NCBI RefSeq assembly: GCF_013618625.1
Contig: NZ_JABRWO010000003.1
Coordinates: forward strand, 186,001 to 250,000
Direction of reading: 5' to 3'
Length of the DNA stretch: 64,000 nucleotides
DNA from: Bremerella alba
GTDB taxonomy: Bacteria > Planctomycetota > Planctomycetia > Pirellulales > Pirellulaceae
In this document: in pieces, positions 36,290 to 45,065 of the stretch
Layout: every line of letters starts with the position of its first letter
Position numbering within the stretch: the stretch's first letter is position 1
The notes under the pieces: model-generated
What the model was told of the DNA's origin: nothing
What the model saw: only the letters and a program-made list of their open reading frames with translations
Databases searched by the model: none
Translations under genes and position numbers: made by a program

Positions 36290-36826
36290 TTATTCCTCTG
36301 CCAAGGCGACACGCCGACGAACGCATTGAGCAAGCTTGTCACGGATCCGGTCCAAGCGGCGGTACAAGGTCTTGGCAGTTGTTTTCATCTGGCTGGCAAG
36401 TTTCCCGACGGTGATCTCAGAATCATATCGAGATCGCAGCAATGCCAGGTCATTGCTGGCGAGCGTCTCCAAACAAATCTGTAGGGCGCGACTTCGTCGA
36501 TCAAGATGTTCTTGGGAGGCTTGATGCGTATCGGCAATTGCCTGCATCGCGATTTCCGAGAAAACCATCCGGTCACGGGCAATCTTGCGTCTTTGCTTCA
36601 GAGACTCGAAATAGGCGAACTTCTGAGCCCAAGGAAGGAACTTTCGCTGGTGATCAAATTCGTCGAACTTTTCCCACAGCACAATCGCCGTGGCTTGCCA
36701 CACTTCTTCTGCGTCATCCAGCCTGGGGACCAACGAGCGAATATAGCGCATCAAAGGCCGCTCGAATTTCACGATCAATTCAACAAAAGGGGTTGGATCT
36801 CGATGCGAGGCGGTAGGCTCGGCCAT
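36290..36826 (-). CDS. ECF sigma factor (Rhodopirellula/Verrucomicrobium type)
   Basis: 178 residues. Region 2 covers about 18-85, with FERPLMRYIRSLVPRLDDAE, then EVWQATAIVLWEKFDEFDHQ, and RKFLPWAQKFAYFESLKQRR, where the W-A-x-x-FA-x-FE-x-LK-x-RR pattern binds the -10 element. Region 4 is at about 115-170 (LASNDLALLRSRYDSEITVG, KLASQMKTTAKTLYRRLDRI), the helix-turn-helix that reads the -35 element. This is the small ECF group typical of Planctomycetes and Verrucomicrobia. It heads the operon with the FecR-LamG, DUF1549/DUF1553 and DUF1501 genes, so it is likely released when the FecR-LamG protein detects a ligand. Confidence 0.9.
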   Translation of the reverse strand: MAEPTASHRDPTPFVELIVKFERPLMRYIRSLVPRLDDAEEVWQATAIVLWEKFDEFDHQRKFLPWAQKFAYFESLKQRRKIARDRMVFSEIAMQAIADTHQASQEHLDRRSRALQICLETLASNDLALLRSRYDSEITVGKLASQMKTTAKTLYRRLDRIRDKLAQCVRRRVALAEE

Positions 36827-37064
36827 GACGTGCAGGAAGAGGATCGATTTAGGAAGGTGGTGTCACACTAAGTATTCTACCGTGACGACTCAAATTCCCC
36901 TCTGGAAATCAGTGGACCGTTAAGAACTGCCAAATTTATGGAACGGAAAAGAAGCCGTGATATAGGCTCGAAACTCATAGTCAAGTCGCGAAAAGTCCAG
37001 TTTGAATAAGAGTTTAGGACCTGTGTGTGAGATGGAGATCGAGAACCGACATGACACATCGCAC

Positions 37065-38402
37065 TCACTTATTCGGTCGACCACCTCCCCATGTAGGGGT
37101 GGGGAAATCCTTCTTCCACTCAGTGTACTTCGATTTCAGCTTCACTACGTCTTCTGGATGCTGTGCTGCAATATTGACTTGCTCTTCGGGGTCTTTGTGC
37201 AGATCGTAAAGCTCCGGTTTTCCTGAGCCACCTTTAGCGACGATCAATTTTAGGTCGCCCTCGCGGACGGCCCAGTTCTGGCCACTCTTCCAATACAGCG
37301 TTTGGTGAAGCAGCGAGTTCGTTTCTCCCGTTAGAAATGGAATCAAGTCGACGCCATCCAAGGGAAGGCCAGGCGATTCGGAAATGCCTGCGGCTTTCAT
37401 CACCGTGGGAAAGATATCCAACGCGATCACCGGTTGGTTGACGACTTTCCCTCGAGCAATCTTACCCGGCCACTGCATGACAAATGGAACGCGAATGCCA
37501 CCTTCCCAGGTCGATCCTTTTCTGCCTCGCAGGGGAGTGTTGTCATGCCCTATCGCGCCGCCGTTGTCGTTCAGAAAGATGACGATGGTATTGTCTTGGA
37601 TGCCTTGTTGATCGATCGCGTCCAGAATGGTTCCCACGGCTCGATCGAGGGCGATTGTCATCGCGCGGTGCTTGGCTTGCCGAGTGTCTTCCCCTAGAGA
37701 ATCGAGATCGGATTGAAGGACATGGTTCGGTGTGTGAATGGCGTTGAAAGCAACATACATGAAGAGAGGTTTGTCGTCGCTATTGGCGATATATTCGGTC
37801 GCGGCGTGTGCTAGTTCATCGGTCATATACTCGAAGCGTTCGGGGCGTACCGGCTTGCGATCACGCAGTAGTTGATTCAGGCGAGTCGGCTTATTGAGTG
37901 GGAAGTAACTTCGGGCTCCTTGCAGAAAACCATAGAAGTCGGTGAAACCTCGTTCCATGGGATGGAATTTGTCAGCATAACCCAGATGCCATTTTCCAAG
38001 AGCAATCGTCTGATAGCCTGCTTGCTTCATTACGTCGGCGATGGTGGTTTCTTCCAGCGGTAGGCCATTGGTCTCGCTGTAGGCCGGAGGGATGTTGAAC
38101 TCATGTCCGAAACGATTTTGATAACGTCCGGTGAGAAGGCCTGCTCGGGAAGGACTGCAGACGGTACCTGAGACATACCCGTTGGTAAAGCGAACGCCAT
38201 TGGCCGCAATCGAGTTGATGCGCGGCGTTGGAAACAGTTCGGCCCCATGCAGGGAGAACTCGTTGTAACCGGCATCGTCCGAGAAGAGGATAATGACGTT
38301 CGGTTTCGCGGGATCTTTGCTCGCGGCCCAAGCGTCGCTGGTGATTAGGCACATGGCCGCGAACATAGCGGCAACGAGATAAATTCCGATAGAAGTTTTC
38401 AT
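37065..38402 (-). CDS. Sulfatase of the formylglycine type (1)
   Basis: 445 residues from 38402, giving a Sec signal MKTSIGIYLVAAMFAAMCLI with cleavage after AWA. It is a periplasmic or secreted sulfate-ester hydrolase. The N-terminal metal site is in NVIILFSDDAGYNEFSLHG (two Asp), and the formylglycine Cys82 sits in CSPSRAGLLTGR, the C-x-P-S-R signature. Other conserved parts are IALGKWHLGY, which holds the catalytic Lys and His, and DNTIVIFLNDNGGAIGHDNT, with the second metal-binding D-N pair. Planctomycetes use many of these to strip sulfate from algal polysaccharides. It is the third gene of a sigma-FecR-sulfatase set, 111 bases behind the FecR gene, and its substrate cannot be told from sequence. 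Confidence 0.93.
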   Translation of the reverse strand: MKTSIGIYLVAAMFAAMCLITSDAWAASKDPAKPNVIILFSDDAGYNEFSLHGAELFPTPRINSIAANGVRFTNGYVSGTVCSPSRAGLLTGRYQNRFGHEFNIPPAYSETNGLPLEETTIADVMKQAGYQTIALGKWHLGYADKFHPMERGFTDFYGFLQGARSYFPLNKPTRLNQLLRDRKPVRPERFEYMTDELAHAATEYIANSDDKPLFMYVAFNAIHTPNHVLQSDLDSLGEDTRQAKHRAMTIALDRAVGTILDAIDQQGIQDNTIVIFLNDNGGAIGHDNTPLRGRKGSTWEGGIRVPFVMQWPGKIARGKVVNQPVIALDIFPTVMKAAGISESPGLPLDGVDLIPFLTGETNSLLHQTLYWKSGQNWAVREGDLKLIVAKGGSGKPELYDLHKDPEEQVNIAAQHPEDVVKLKSKYTEWKKDFPTPTWGGGRPNK

Positions 38403-38513
38403 TGGGAGGATTCTCATTGCCGAATGATTGGGGGATGAATATGGATAGCTAATCTGCAGGGCTTATCGATCTTCAGCCATGGGTTAAGGGATCTGACGTA
38501 GTCTTTGAGGAAA

Positions 38514-39851
38514 TTACTGTTGCAAGGCTTTGGCGGCGACCCCGTACATCGCATAACGCCAACTACGTGAATTATCGTGATTGCCACCGAGGGTGACGAT
38601 GCCTGCAGGGACATCGCGTTGCCAGACTTCATATTCAACGTAGATGTCTTCTCCCTCCGGCACCTCAAGATCGGCGATGATATCATTCGATGTCGACCAA
38701 GGGCCGCTCCTCAACTTCATCTCCGTCTTTTGAAAGTCGGTGGTCAGCCAATTAGGCGGGGCCAGTCGTGAATCGTGCCAAACAAACAGGCGGCTGGGTA
38801 CGGATAAGTTCAGATAATATTCGAGCTTTGGATAATATCGATCTTGGGAATACATCAGAACGACATCAGAGCCACGCAAAGCTTCGGGAAATCGCTCTCC
38901 CTTCAAAGAACGCCATTTGGGGAGGCCCAGTCCCACATAACTTCTGGTTGGTGGTCCTAGTGCCCCTGCACGCACGCTATAACAGCGATTTTTGCGTTTG
39001 TGTCTTCCGTTATCGGTGATATCCACGATCACGGGAGTTGGTTCCGTATTACCGGCCAGAATTTCGTTGCGATCCCCTCGGACGACAACGCTCGTTAGGC
39101 GTTGGGAACTGCCTGCCTTATCGACTCGAATCGCTTCCCCTTCCTTTAAGTTGGCAATCGGACGGGAGGGTTTCGATTGCTTAAGGGGCGAGTGGACATC
39201 GACAGCACCTTCGAAGACAACCACATCGGTCTGACCAGAGTCGCGAACAGAAACGCCAAATCGTGTCCCCAAGTCCACAATCTTGGTCTCGGCAGTTTCT
39301 ACTTGAAAGCCGACTGCGTCATCTCCCACATCGACTGTGACGCTGCCACGTGTGACACGCAAAAGCATGTCGCTCACCAGTTCGAATTGGACGGGACCGA
39401 TCGCCTCGATTTCTGCTCCGGAATCAAGACGAAACTTCAAGGATCCCTCGGTAAAGTCGATCTGCTTTCGATAGACTCGGTTTCCCTTGGAAAGTTCTGA
39501 ATCGGTAGCCGAAATGACCACCAGGGGAACTCCGCTTGATGAGGATAGCCACCAAGTGGTGAGGCCTGTCGCAAGCATGAGAATCGAGAGAGCCAAGCCT
39601 AAGTGCAAAGCGTTCCAGCTTGGTGTTGCGTCAGGCGATTCTGGTTTCGCAGAGATAACTAGCGATTCATCGACCGCTGCTCGTCCATGTTGCCAGGTCA
39701 GGTAGGCATGAATTTTCATCTGCTCTCGATAGGCCTGACGACACAGGGGATCTTCGCGTAATGTCTTTTGAAACTCGGCAACCTGAGATTCGGTCGCTTG
39801 GCCTTCCAGGACCGCATGGCAAAGCGTGACGAACTTGCGCTTATCGTTCAT
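38514..39851 (-). CDS. FecR-like membrane protein (no LamG)
   Basis: 445 residues. The ATG at 39851 overlaps the sigma-factor stop codon (ATGA), so the start is well placed and the two proteins are translation-coupled. Residues 1-75 are an anti-sigma-like helical region (EGQATESQVAEFQKTLREDP, LCRQAYREQMKIHAYL). A membrane helix spans about 82-102. The FecR domain (about 125-290) has LDSGAEIEAIGPVQFELVSD, VETAETKIVDLGTRFGVSVR and VVFEGAVDVHSPL. The C-terminal third (about 300-445) is unlike the LamG domain of the other FecR protein and I could not name it; it has many Trp and Tyr (RYYPKLEYYLNLSVPSRLFV), which would suit ligand binding. Downstream on the same strand is a sulfatase gene. Confidence 0.88.
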   Translation of the reverse strand: MNDKRKFVTLCHAVLEGQATESQVAEFQKTLREDPLCRQAYREQMKIHAYLTWQHGRAAVDESLVISAKPESPDATPSWNALHLGLALSILMLATGLTTWWLSSSSGVPLVVISATDSELSKGNRVYRKQIDFTEGSLKFRLDSGAEIEAIGPVQFELVSDMLLRVTRGSVTVDVGDDAVGFQVETAETKIVDLGTRFGVSVRDSGQTDVVVFEGAVDVHSPLKQSKPSRPIANLKEGEAIRVDKAGSSQRLTSVVVRGDRNEILAGNTEPTPVIVDITDNGRHKRKNRCYSVRAGALGPPTRSYVGLGLPKWRSLKGERFPEALRGSDVVLMYSQDRYYPKLEYYLNLSVPSRLFVWHDSRLAPPNWLTTDFQKTEMKLRSGPWSTSNDIIADLEVPEGEDIYVEYEVWQRDVPAGIVTLGGNHDNSRSWRYAMYGVAAKALQQ

Positions 39852-40408
39852 TCGTAGACCTCGCGGCGGAGAGACAACTCGATGCAGTCTGCCAGAGTCT
39901 TTCGGACACGATAAAACAGGGCAGACATCGCGTTCTCGGTTCGGCATTGACGAGCGGCGATATCTTGAACCGCTTCTCCGCGCCCATATCGGGCATCGAG
40001 TAAGTCTCGCTGTTGTTGAGGCAATTTATCGAGACAGCCTTCAAGGGCAGCGATTTGCTGCGTCGAGTCGCTGGAGGTGCTGTCCCAGTCTGAAGCGATG
40101 AGAGCGACCAGGTCGTCGTCCAAGACAATACGGGACCGAGATTGTTTCTTTCGCCAAGCCATGACCTCGAATCTGGCGAAGACATACGCCCAGCGGAGAA
40201 AAGGCTGCGTTGGATCGTAGTCATTCGCTTTGTTGCAAAGTTTCAGATTGGTTTCTTGCAGCACGTCGTTGGCCTCGGAAACGCCCCCCATTAAGGAAGC
40301 GATAAACGCGTAGAGCGCACTCTGACTGCCAATCAGGTGTTGAGCAAAGTCGGGGGAAATCCCCGAAGATTCCGAGTTTGTTGGTGGAGTTGGTTCCATG
40401 ACTATCAT
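39848..40408 (-). CDS. ECF sigma factor (planctomycete type), sulfatase-linked
   Basis: 186 residues; an alternative start at 40399 loses 3. Region 2 covers about 30-90, with QSALYAFIASLMGGVSEAND, VLQETNLKLCNKANDYDPTQ and PFLRWAYVFARFEVMAWRKK matching the planctomycete ECF pattern R-W-A-x-x-FA-x-FEV. Region 4 is at about 120-175 (LEGCLDKLPQQQRDLLDARY, AVQDIAARQCRTENAMSALF). It is a paralogue of the sigma factor at 36290-36826, with low similarity outside the shared motifs. Overlap with the FecR gene and the following sulfatase point to a cell-surface signalling unit that responds to sulfated glycan. Confidence 0.9.
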   Translation of the reverse strand: MIVMEPTPPTNSESSGISPDFAQHLIGSQSALYAFIASLMGGVSEANDVLQETNLKLCNKANDYDPTQPFLRWAYVFARFEVMAWRKKQSRSRIVLDDDLVALIASDWDSTSSDSTQQIAALEGCLDKLPQQQRDLLDARYGRGEAVQDIAARQCRTENAMSALFYRVRKTLADCIELSLRREVYE

Positions 40409-40678
40409 TTTCAGCCGAGAACTGTCCCATCTGACGCTAGAAAACAGACATTGTCTGAGATCGTAAACCCGAAAATCCGCATTCGTGTCAGGAGTCGTCC
40501 ATCATCTGCTGTTGATGGGGTGAAAAGTTCGCGAATAGTCAGCGTGTTGTGGTTTTCTCGCTGTGGGACCGTTATCCTGATAGGTGAGGACAAAGAAGCG
40601 GCTGTTCTGAGTCGCTTCAATATCTCTTTGCCGTGATTTTGACAGCATTGCTCTCTCTTTGCATTGGCTAGGTACGTC

Positions 40679-41689
40679 ATGAAACGATTATTTTCGGGTC
40701 TTCTGGTGGCTCTGCTACTATGCGGGCCAAGTTGGTCACAGGAAGCTGGATCCTCCGCTCGGTCTGACGTGGAAAAAGGAAAGGAGACCCAGGCAGATGC
40801 ATCACCGGAATCTGGCGAGGATGCACCGGATGTAGGAGGGGCGATCGTCGAGATCGAGTTGGTGTTAACCGAGGATGAAGCGGCAATCCTGGCGGCGATT
40901 GATTCGTACGCGGCGACGTTCAACAAGGGAGATGCCAAAGCTTTAGCGGCGCATTGGACCGAAAATGGCGAGTTCGTCACGCCAGCGGGTGCGGTCCTGA
41001 AGGGACGCAAGGCATTGGAGGACGATTTCGCCTCCTATTTTCAAGAGAACTCAGGGGCGAAGTTAGAGCTGTTAGATACGCAGATCAAACTACTTTCACC
41101 CCATGTGGCTTCCGAAACAGGCCTTGCCAGGGTGATTGTCGAAGGAGAAGAACCGAGTGAGACAACCTACGAGGCTGTCCACGTAAAGACAGCCGACGGA
41201 TGGCGAATTGATAGTGTCAAGGAAGATGCTGCACCCCAGGCCGCTCCATCGCACCACGAGCAACTTCAGCCGCTAGCGTGGATGATTGGTACCTGGGTCG
41301 ACAATGCGGACGAGGGAATGACCATCGAAACGACCGGTCGTTGGACGACGAACAACAACTTTATCGTCCGCACATTCCGTGTGTTCATTCAGGACCGAGT
41401 TGACTTTGAAGGCACCCAGGTTATTGGCTGGGACGCCAGTGCCGGTGCGATCCGCTCGTGGACCTTCGATTCCGATGGCGGGTTTGGCGTCGGCCGCTGG
41501 GCCACTCAAGGAAGTCGGTGGACCGTCCAGTCGCTGAATGTGCTTCCTGATGGCCGTCGTGGATCGTCGACCAATATCTTTGATCTCCTGGATGAAAATA
41601 CCATCGAATTTAAGTCGATCGGTCGTCAAGTCGACGGCGAGCTACTTCCCAGTATCGACACGCTCACGATTGTTCGAGCGACCGAATAA
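40679..41689 (+). CDS. Exported DUF4440/SnoaL-like protein with C-terminal beta domain
   Basis: 336 residues. The ATG at 40679 gives a signal peptide MKRLFSGLLVALLLCGPSWS; an in-frame TTG at 40664 is less likely. After a low-complexity acidic stretch (25-65), residues about 70-185 match the SgcJ/SnoaL/DUF4440 cone fold: AILAAIDSYAATFNKGDAKA, LAAHWTENGEFVTPAGAVLK, GRKALEDDFASYFQEN and YEAVHVKTADGWRIDSVKED. Residues about 190-336 form a second beta-rich domain (LAWMIGTWVDNADEGMTIET; WTTNNNFIVRTFRVFIQDRV; SWTFDSDGGFGVGRWATQGS) similar to lipocalin-like DUF1579 proteins. Catalytic residues are not evident. The repeat-rich protein 40 bases downstream may be cotranscribed. Function not known. Confidence 0.8.
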   Translation: MKRLFSGLLVALLLCGPSWSQEAGSSARSDVEKGKETQADASPESGEDAPDVGGAIVEIELVLTEDEAAILAAIDSYAATFNKGDAKALAAHWTENGEFVTPAGAVLKGRKALEDDFASYFQENSGAKLELLDTQIKLLSPHVASETGLARVIVEGEEPSETTYEAVHVKTADGWRIDSVKEDAAPQAAPSHHEQLQPLAWMIGTWVDNADEGMTIETTGRWTTNNNFIVRTFRVFIQDRVDFEGTQVIGWDASAGAIRSWTFDSDGGFGVGRWATQGSRWTVQSLNVLPDGRRGSSTNIFDLLDENTIEFKSIGRQVDGELLPSIDTLTIVRATE

Positions 41690-41729
41690 ACTACTCAAAA
41701 CACATAATTCTACGCGCAAGGATAGTCCC

Positions 41730-43409
41730 ATGAAAATGAAAGTAACGACATTCGTTGTAGCGGCCATGATTGGTTCGCTGGTCGTTGGCGACGCCTACGC
41801 TCGCGGTGGCCGTGGTGGCGGCGGCGGAGGAGGAAGGTCAATGGGAGGTGGCGGTGGTGGAGGAGGTCGCTCGATATCTCGCCCCAGCGGTGGGTCTCGC
41901 ACCCCTTCAATGAGCAGACCCTCGTCGGTTAGTCGCCCGTCTCCCTCGATGAGCCGTCCGTCGACGAGTCGCCCTTCAACAAGCCGGCCATCGATTAGTT
42001 CCCCGTCCATGAATCGACCGACGTCGAGTCGGCCAACGATTAGTCGGCCATCTACGGGAAGCAATCCGAGCTTTTCACGCCCTTCGACCGGTGGGAGCAC
42101 ACGTCCTAGCCCGTCGCGTCCCAGCATTACGACTCCTGGAAGCGGCTCCAGCAGCAATCGCCCAGGCATCACGCGTCCCGGCAGCGGAGATAGTGGTAGC
42201 CGACCTGGAGTCACGCGGCCGGGTAGTGGTGACGGCAACCGACCTGGAATTACGCGCCCAGGAGGTGGTGACAGTAGCCGTCCGGGAATTACTCGACCAG
42301 GAAGTGGTGACAGTGGTCGTCCCAGCTTTAGCCGTCCCGGCGGCGGCGATTCAGGTTTCTCACGGCCAAGCAACAACGATCTTAAAGATTTTCTCGACTT
42401 GCCTGGAAAACCGGGTGGTAACAGTGGCGATCGATTCCCAAATCGGCCAGGTACAGGAGATCGGCCTGGCACAGGAGATCGGCCGAACCCGGGTAATCGT
42501 CCTGGCAATGGAGACGGACCGAACGCGGGAGACCGCTTCCCCAATCGTCCTGGATCAGGCGACCGGCCCGGAGATGGCGATCGTTTCCCGAATCGTCCTG
42601 GCAATGGCGATGGAGATCGGGTCAATATCGGCAATGGTGATCGCACCAACATCGGAGGAGGCGATCGCAATAACATCAACGTTAATATTGGCAATCGTCA
42701 AAACAATGCCAACAGCATTCGCAACAAGTGGACCAACGTCGACCATGATCGCCGCCCGTTTGATCGCAATTGGTGGGATGGTGGACATCATGGGCACGAT
42801 CATGGCTGGCATTGGCACAACGACTGGAATCGGTATCCAAATCATTGGTGCTGGCGGCCTGCAACCTGGGCGGCGGTTGGCACTTGGTTTACCTGGGCAG
42901 CGTGGCCTCAGCCGTACACGTATGATTACGGTACAACGGTTGTCTATCGTGACAACAACGTCTATGTGAACGATCAGCAATATGCCTCGGCCGATCAGTA
43001 CTACGATCAGGCGGTCAACATTGCCGAAAGTGTTCCGGAAGATGTTGATGACGAAAAGGTGGATTGGATGCCACTAGGGGTCTTCGCCATTGCAGAAGAA
43101 TCGGCAACCGACACGGGAATGATGGTGCAGTTGGCCGTCAGTAAGGAAGGCATCATCGCTGGCACGTTCTATAACGATATCACTGGCGAAGATCGACCCC
43201 TACAGGGGATGGTCGATCAGAAGACCCAGCGAGCTGCCTGGCAGTTTGCCGATGGGAAAAACCAAGATGTCGTCATGGAGACGGGGATCTACAATTTGAC
43301 GAAGGACGAAGCAACCGCTCTGATCCATTTCGGCGAAAAAGATACCCAGACCTGGCTAATGGTCCGATTGCCTGAGCCGGAAGAGGACAAAAGTCAGCCG
43401 GCACAATAG
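41730..43409 (+). CDS. Secreted repeat-rich (Arg/Pro/Ser/Gly) protein
   Basis: 559 residues from the ATG at 41730 (AAGGA 7 bases upstream), with signal MKMKVTTFVVAAMIGSLVVG ending AYA-RGG. Residues about 27-55 are mostly Gly. Residues about 55-180 are repeats of S-R-P-S-x (as in SRPSTSRPSTSRPS), then about 180-270 repeats of RPGITRPGSGDSG type, then about 290-370 repeats of GDRFPNRPGNGDRPG type, and an Asn/Asp-rich section (INVNIGNRQNNANSIRN). Residues about 385-450 are rich in His and Trp (HHGHDHGWHWHNDWNRYPNH). The final 130 residues form a folded domain (VDWMPLGVFAIAEESATDTG to QTWLMVRLPEPEEDK) common in planctomycete surface proteins. It is likely a cell-wall or surface-associated protein; the basic repeats might bind anionic polysaccharide and the His-rich part metals, both inference. 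Confidence 0.82.
   Translation: MKMKVTTFVVAAMIGSLVVGDAYARGGRGGGGGGGRSMGGGGGGGGRSISRPSGGSRTPSMSRPSSVSRPSPSMSRPSTSRPSTSRPSISSPSMNRPTSSRPTISRPSTGSNPSFSRPSTGGSTRPSPSRPSITTPGSGSSSNRPGITRPGSGDSGSRPGVTRPGSGDGNRPGITRPGGGDSSRPGITRPGSGDSGRPSFSRPGGGDSGFSRPSNNDLKDFLDLPGKPGGNSGDRFPNRPGTGDRPGTGDRPNPGNRPGNGDGPNAGDRFPNRPGSGDRPGDGDRFPNRPGNGDGDRVNIGNGDRTNIGGGDRNNINVNIGNRQNNANSIRNKWTNVDHDRRPFDRNWWDGGHHGHDHGWHWHNDWNRYPNHWCWRPATWAAVGTWFTWAAWPQPYTYDYGTTVVYRDNNVYVNDQQYASADQYYDQAVNIAESVPEDVDDEKVDWMPLGVFAIAEESATDTGMMVQLAVSKEGIIAGTFYNDITGEDRPLQGMVDQKTQRAAWQFADGKNQDVVMETGIYNLTKDEATALIHFGEKDTQTWLMVRLPEPEEDKSQPAQ
41870..42700 (+). repeat. Tandem degenerate coding repeats within the secreted repeat protein
   Basis: Short repeats of 9-15 bases and longer ones of about 39 bases, encoding S-R-P-S-x, R-P-G-x-T-R-P-G-S-G-D-S-G and G-D-R-F-P-N-R-P-G units. 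They explain the long open frames on other strands here. Repeat number is likely variable between strains. Confidence 0.8.
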
Positions 43410-43431
43410 GCACGATTAATCCTGATAAACA

Positions 43432-43465
43432 AAAAAAAGGCGACCCACTTGGGTCGCCTTTTTTA
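43432..43465. terminator. Bidirectional rho-independent terminator
   Basis: GGCGACCC (43440-43447), loop ACTT, GGGTCGCC (43452-43459), with eight A on the left (43432-43439) and six T on the right (43460-43465). It serves the plus-strand repeat protein, ending at 43409, and the minus-strand sulfatase, ending at 43494. Confidence 0.95.
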
Positions 43466-43493
43466 TGAACTTGCGTGGTGATTGGGTAACATC

Positions 43494-44942
43494 TTAGTTG
43501 GCAGAAACCGAACTCAAGACGGGATCGTTGATTGATTTCATCTTGGCGAGAATCTTCGCATCCAACTGCTTTATGATTGCTTTTACCTCGGGGGAATCCG
43601 TATCGATCAGGTTGTTCGACTCAGCAGGGTCATCGGCCAGGTGGTAAAGCTCGTCGCGTCCTTCATTCAGAAAATCGCGAATCAATTTCCACTGGGGTGT
43701 ACGAACCATTCGCATATGGGTGTGCGACTGATGCTTGGTGCTGTACTCGGCATAAAAGTCATTGGCCCAAGGGACATCGTTACCTTTTAAAATCGGGACG
43801 ATGCTCTTGCCGTGGATCTTGAGATCAGAAGGTGTCTCGACTCCAGCCATTTCTAACAAGGTTGGAAACCAATCGAGATTGGACACCGTTTGTTCAATGG
43901 TAGTGCCGGGCTCAACCGTGCCTGGCCAGCGAATGATTGTGGGAATACGGATGGAATTGTCATACATGTTGGGCCGCTGGCCGTTGGGGATATTTTCAGT
44001 TGCGGGTGGATTTTTCGTGAGAACCCAGTGTCCATTCCCTTTATGCCAAATTCCGTTATGTCCCATGTTATAGCCATGATCGCTGGAAAAAATCACGACC
44101 GTTTTTTCGTCGAGACCCTTATCTTCGAGCCATTGCAGGACTCGCCCGATGTTTCGATCGACGCCGGCAACGCTTGCCAGGTATTCGCGGGTCATTTTTT
44201 TAACGCGTGGTACATTCAGGTTTGGATAGTCTGGATTAGGAATCTCTGGGTCAAGATCGGCGAAAGGAGCCCAGTCTTCGTCGGCTACTGGAAGCCAAGC
44301 CGTATGGGGTGCCCGGTAGTGAAGCGATAGGCAAAACGGTTTGTCGGTAGGTGCGTTGTTTAGGAATTCGAGTGCGTGATCGGTCAGAATATCGGTTGTT
44401 AATCCTACAATTTTCTCGTTTGTGCCGTTCTTTTCCAGTGTGGGGTTCTTGGTTGCGGCGCCCCCGGTGCGGAAGCCCATGAAATGGTTGTAGCCAAACT
44501 TGGTCGGGTGCATCGTGTCAGGCGTCCCTAAGTGCCATTTGCCTACCAGGCCCGTATGATAACCGGCCTTTTGCAATAACTGGACCCAGGTCGTGGTATC
44601 GGGTGGAAGTCCCAGCTCCGGTTCGCTCTTGGGGTGAATCCAATCGGTGATTCCTAATTCAGAGCCATATCGCCCAGAGATTAGTGATGCCCGAGACGGA
44701 CTGCAAACCGGCGTCACCGTAAATGCGTTGGTCAAGTAAGCCCCTTGCTTGACCAACGAATCCATGTTCGGAGAAACCGCGTGGGGATGTCCCGAGGCCT
44801 CTAGGGCCCACGGGGCTTGATCATCGGTGAAAAGGAACAGGATGTTCGGACGCGATTGCTCGGCGGCTTGCGATTGCGAACCGACCAGGCAACCAAGGGG
44901 AACGGCGCAGAAAACAATAAGCGCCTTCGTGATAAAATTCAT
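43494..44942 (-). CDS. Sulfatase of the formylglycine type (2)
   Basis: 482 residues with a Sec signal ending SQA-AEQ. The metal site ILFLFTDDQAPWALEAS and the formylglycine Cys80 in TPVCSPSRASLISGRYG (C-x-P-S-R) are intact; GLVGKWHLGTPDTMHPTKFG carries the conserved Lys and His; VVIFSSDHGYNMGHNGIWHK provides the second Asp-His metal pair. The D-H-G-Y form at this site and the GNGHWVLTKNPP loop resemble heparan-N-sulfatase and iduronate-sulfatase-like enzymes more than the first sulfatase in this window, whose version is D-N-G-G. The two probably act on different sulfated sugars. Transcribed alone, with the terminator at 43432-43465 behind it. Confidence 0.93.
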   Translation of the reverse strand: MNFITKALIVFCAVPLGCLVGSQSQAAEQSRPNILFLFTDDQAPWALEASGHPHAVSPNMDSLVKQGAYLTNAFTVTPVCSPSRASLISGRYGSELGITDWIHPKSEPELGLPPDTTTWVQLLQKAGYHTGLVGKWHLGTPDTMHPTKFGYNHFMGFRTGGAATKNPTLEKNGTNEKIVGLTTDILTDHALEFLNNAPTDKPFCLSLHYRAPHTAWLPVADEDWAPFADLDPEIPNPDYPNLNVPRVKKMTREYLASVAGVDRNIGRVLQWLEDKGLDEKTVVIFSSDHGYNMGHNGIWHKGNGHWVLTKNPPATENIPNGQRPNMYDNSIRIPTIIRWPGTVEPGTTIEQTVSNLDWFPTLLEMAGVETPSDLKIHGKSIVPILKGNDVPWANDFYAEYSTKHQSHTHMRMVRTPQWKLIRDFLNEGRDELYHLADDPAESNNLIDTDSPEVKAIIKQLDAKILAKMKSINDPVLSSVSAN

Positions 44943-45065
44943 GACAGACCTTTAAGGACAAGGGGTGAATTCTGGCGAGGTATAGGTCGCCGGCGTAAGC
45001 AAATACGCTAAGGTAGGGTAGGAATAATCGTACTAAAAACCAAACCGTTTCCCAACTGGTTCGTC

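Noticed and set aside
41795-42694. 299-residue open frame on the minus strand, very rich in Pro, Gly, Arg and Leu
   Set aside because: It is the antisense of the Gly/Ser/Arg/Pro repeats of the plus-strand secreted protein, which has a signal peptide, a ribosome-binding site and a conserved C-terminal domain.
42091-42969. 292-residue plus-strand frame inside the repeat protein
   Set aside because: A shifted reading of the same repeats; it has no ribosome-binding site and no domain.
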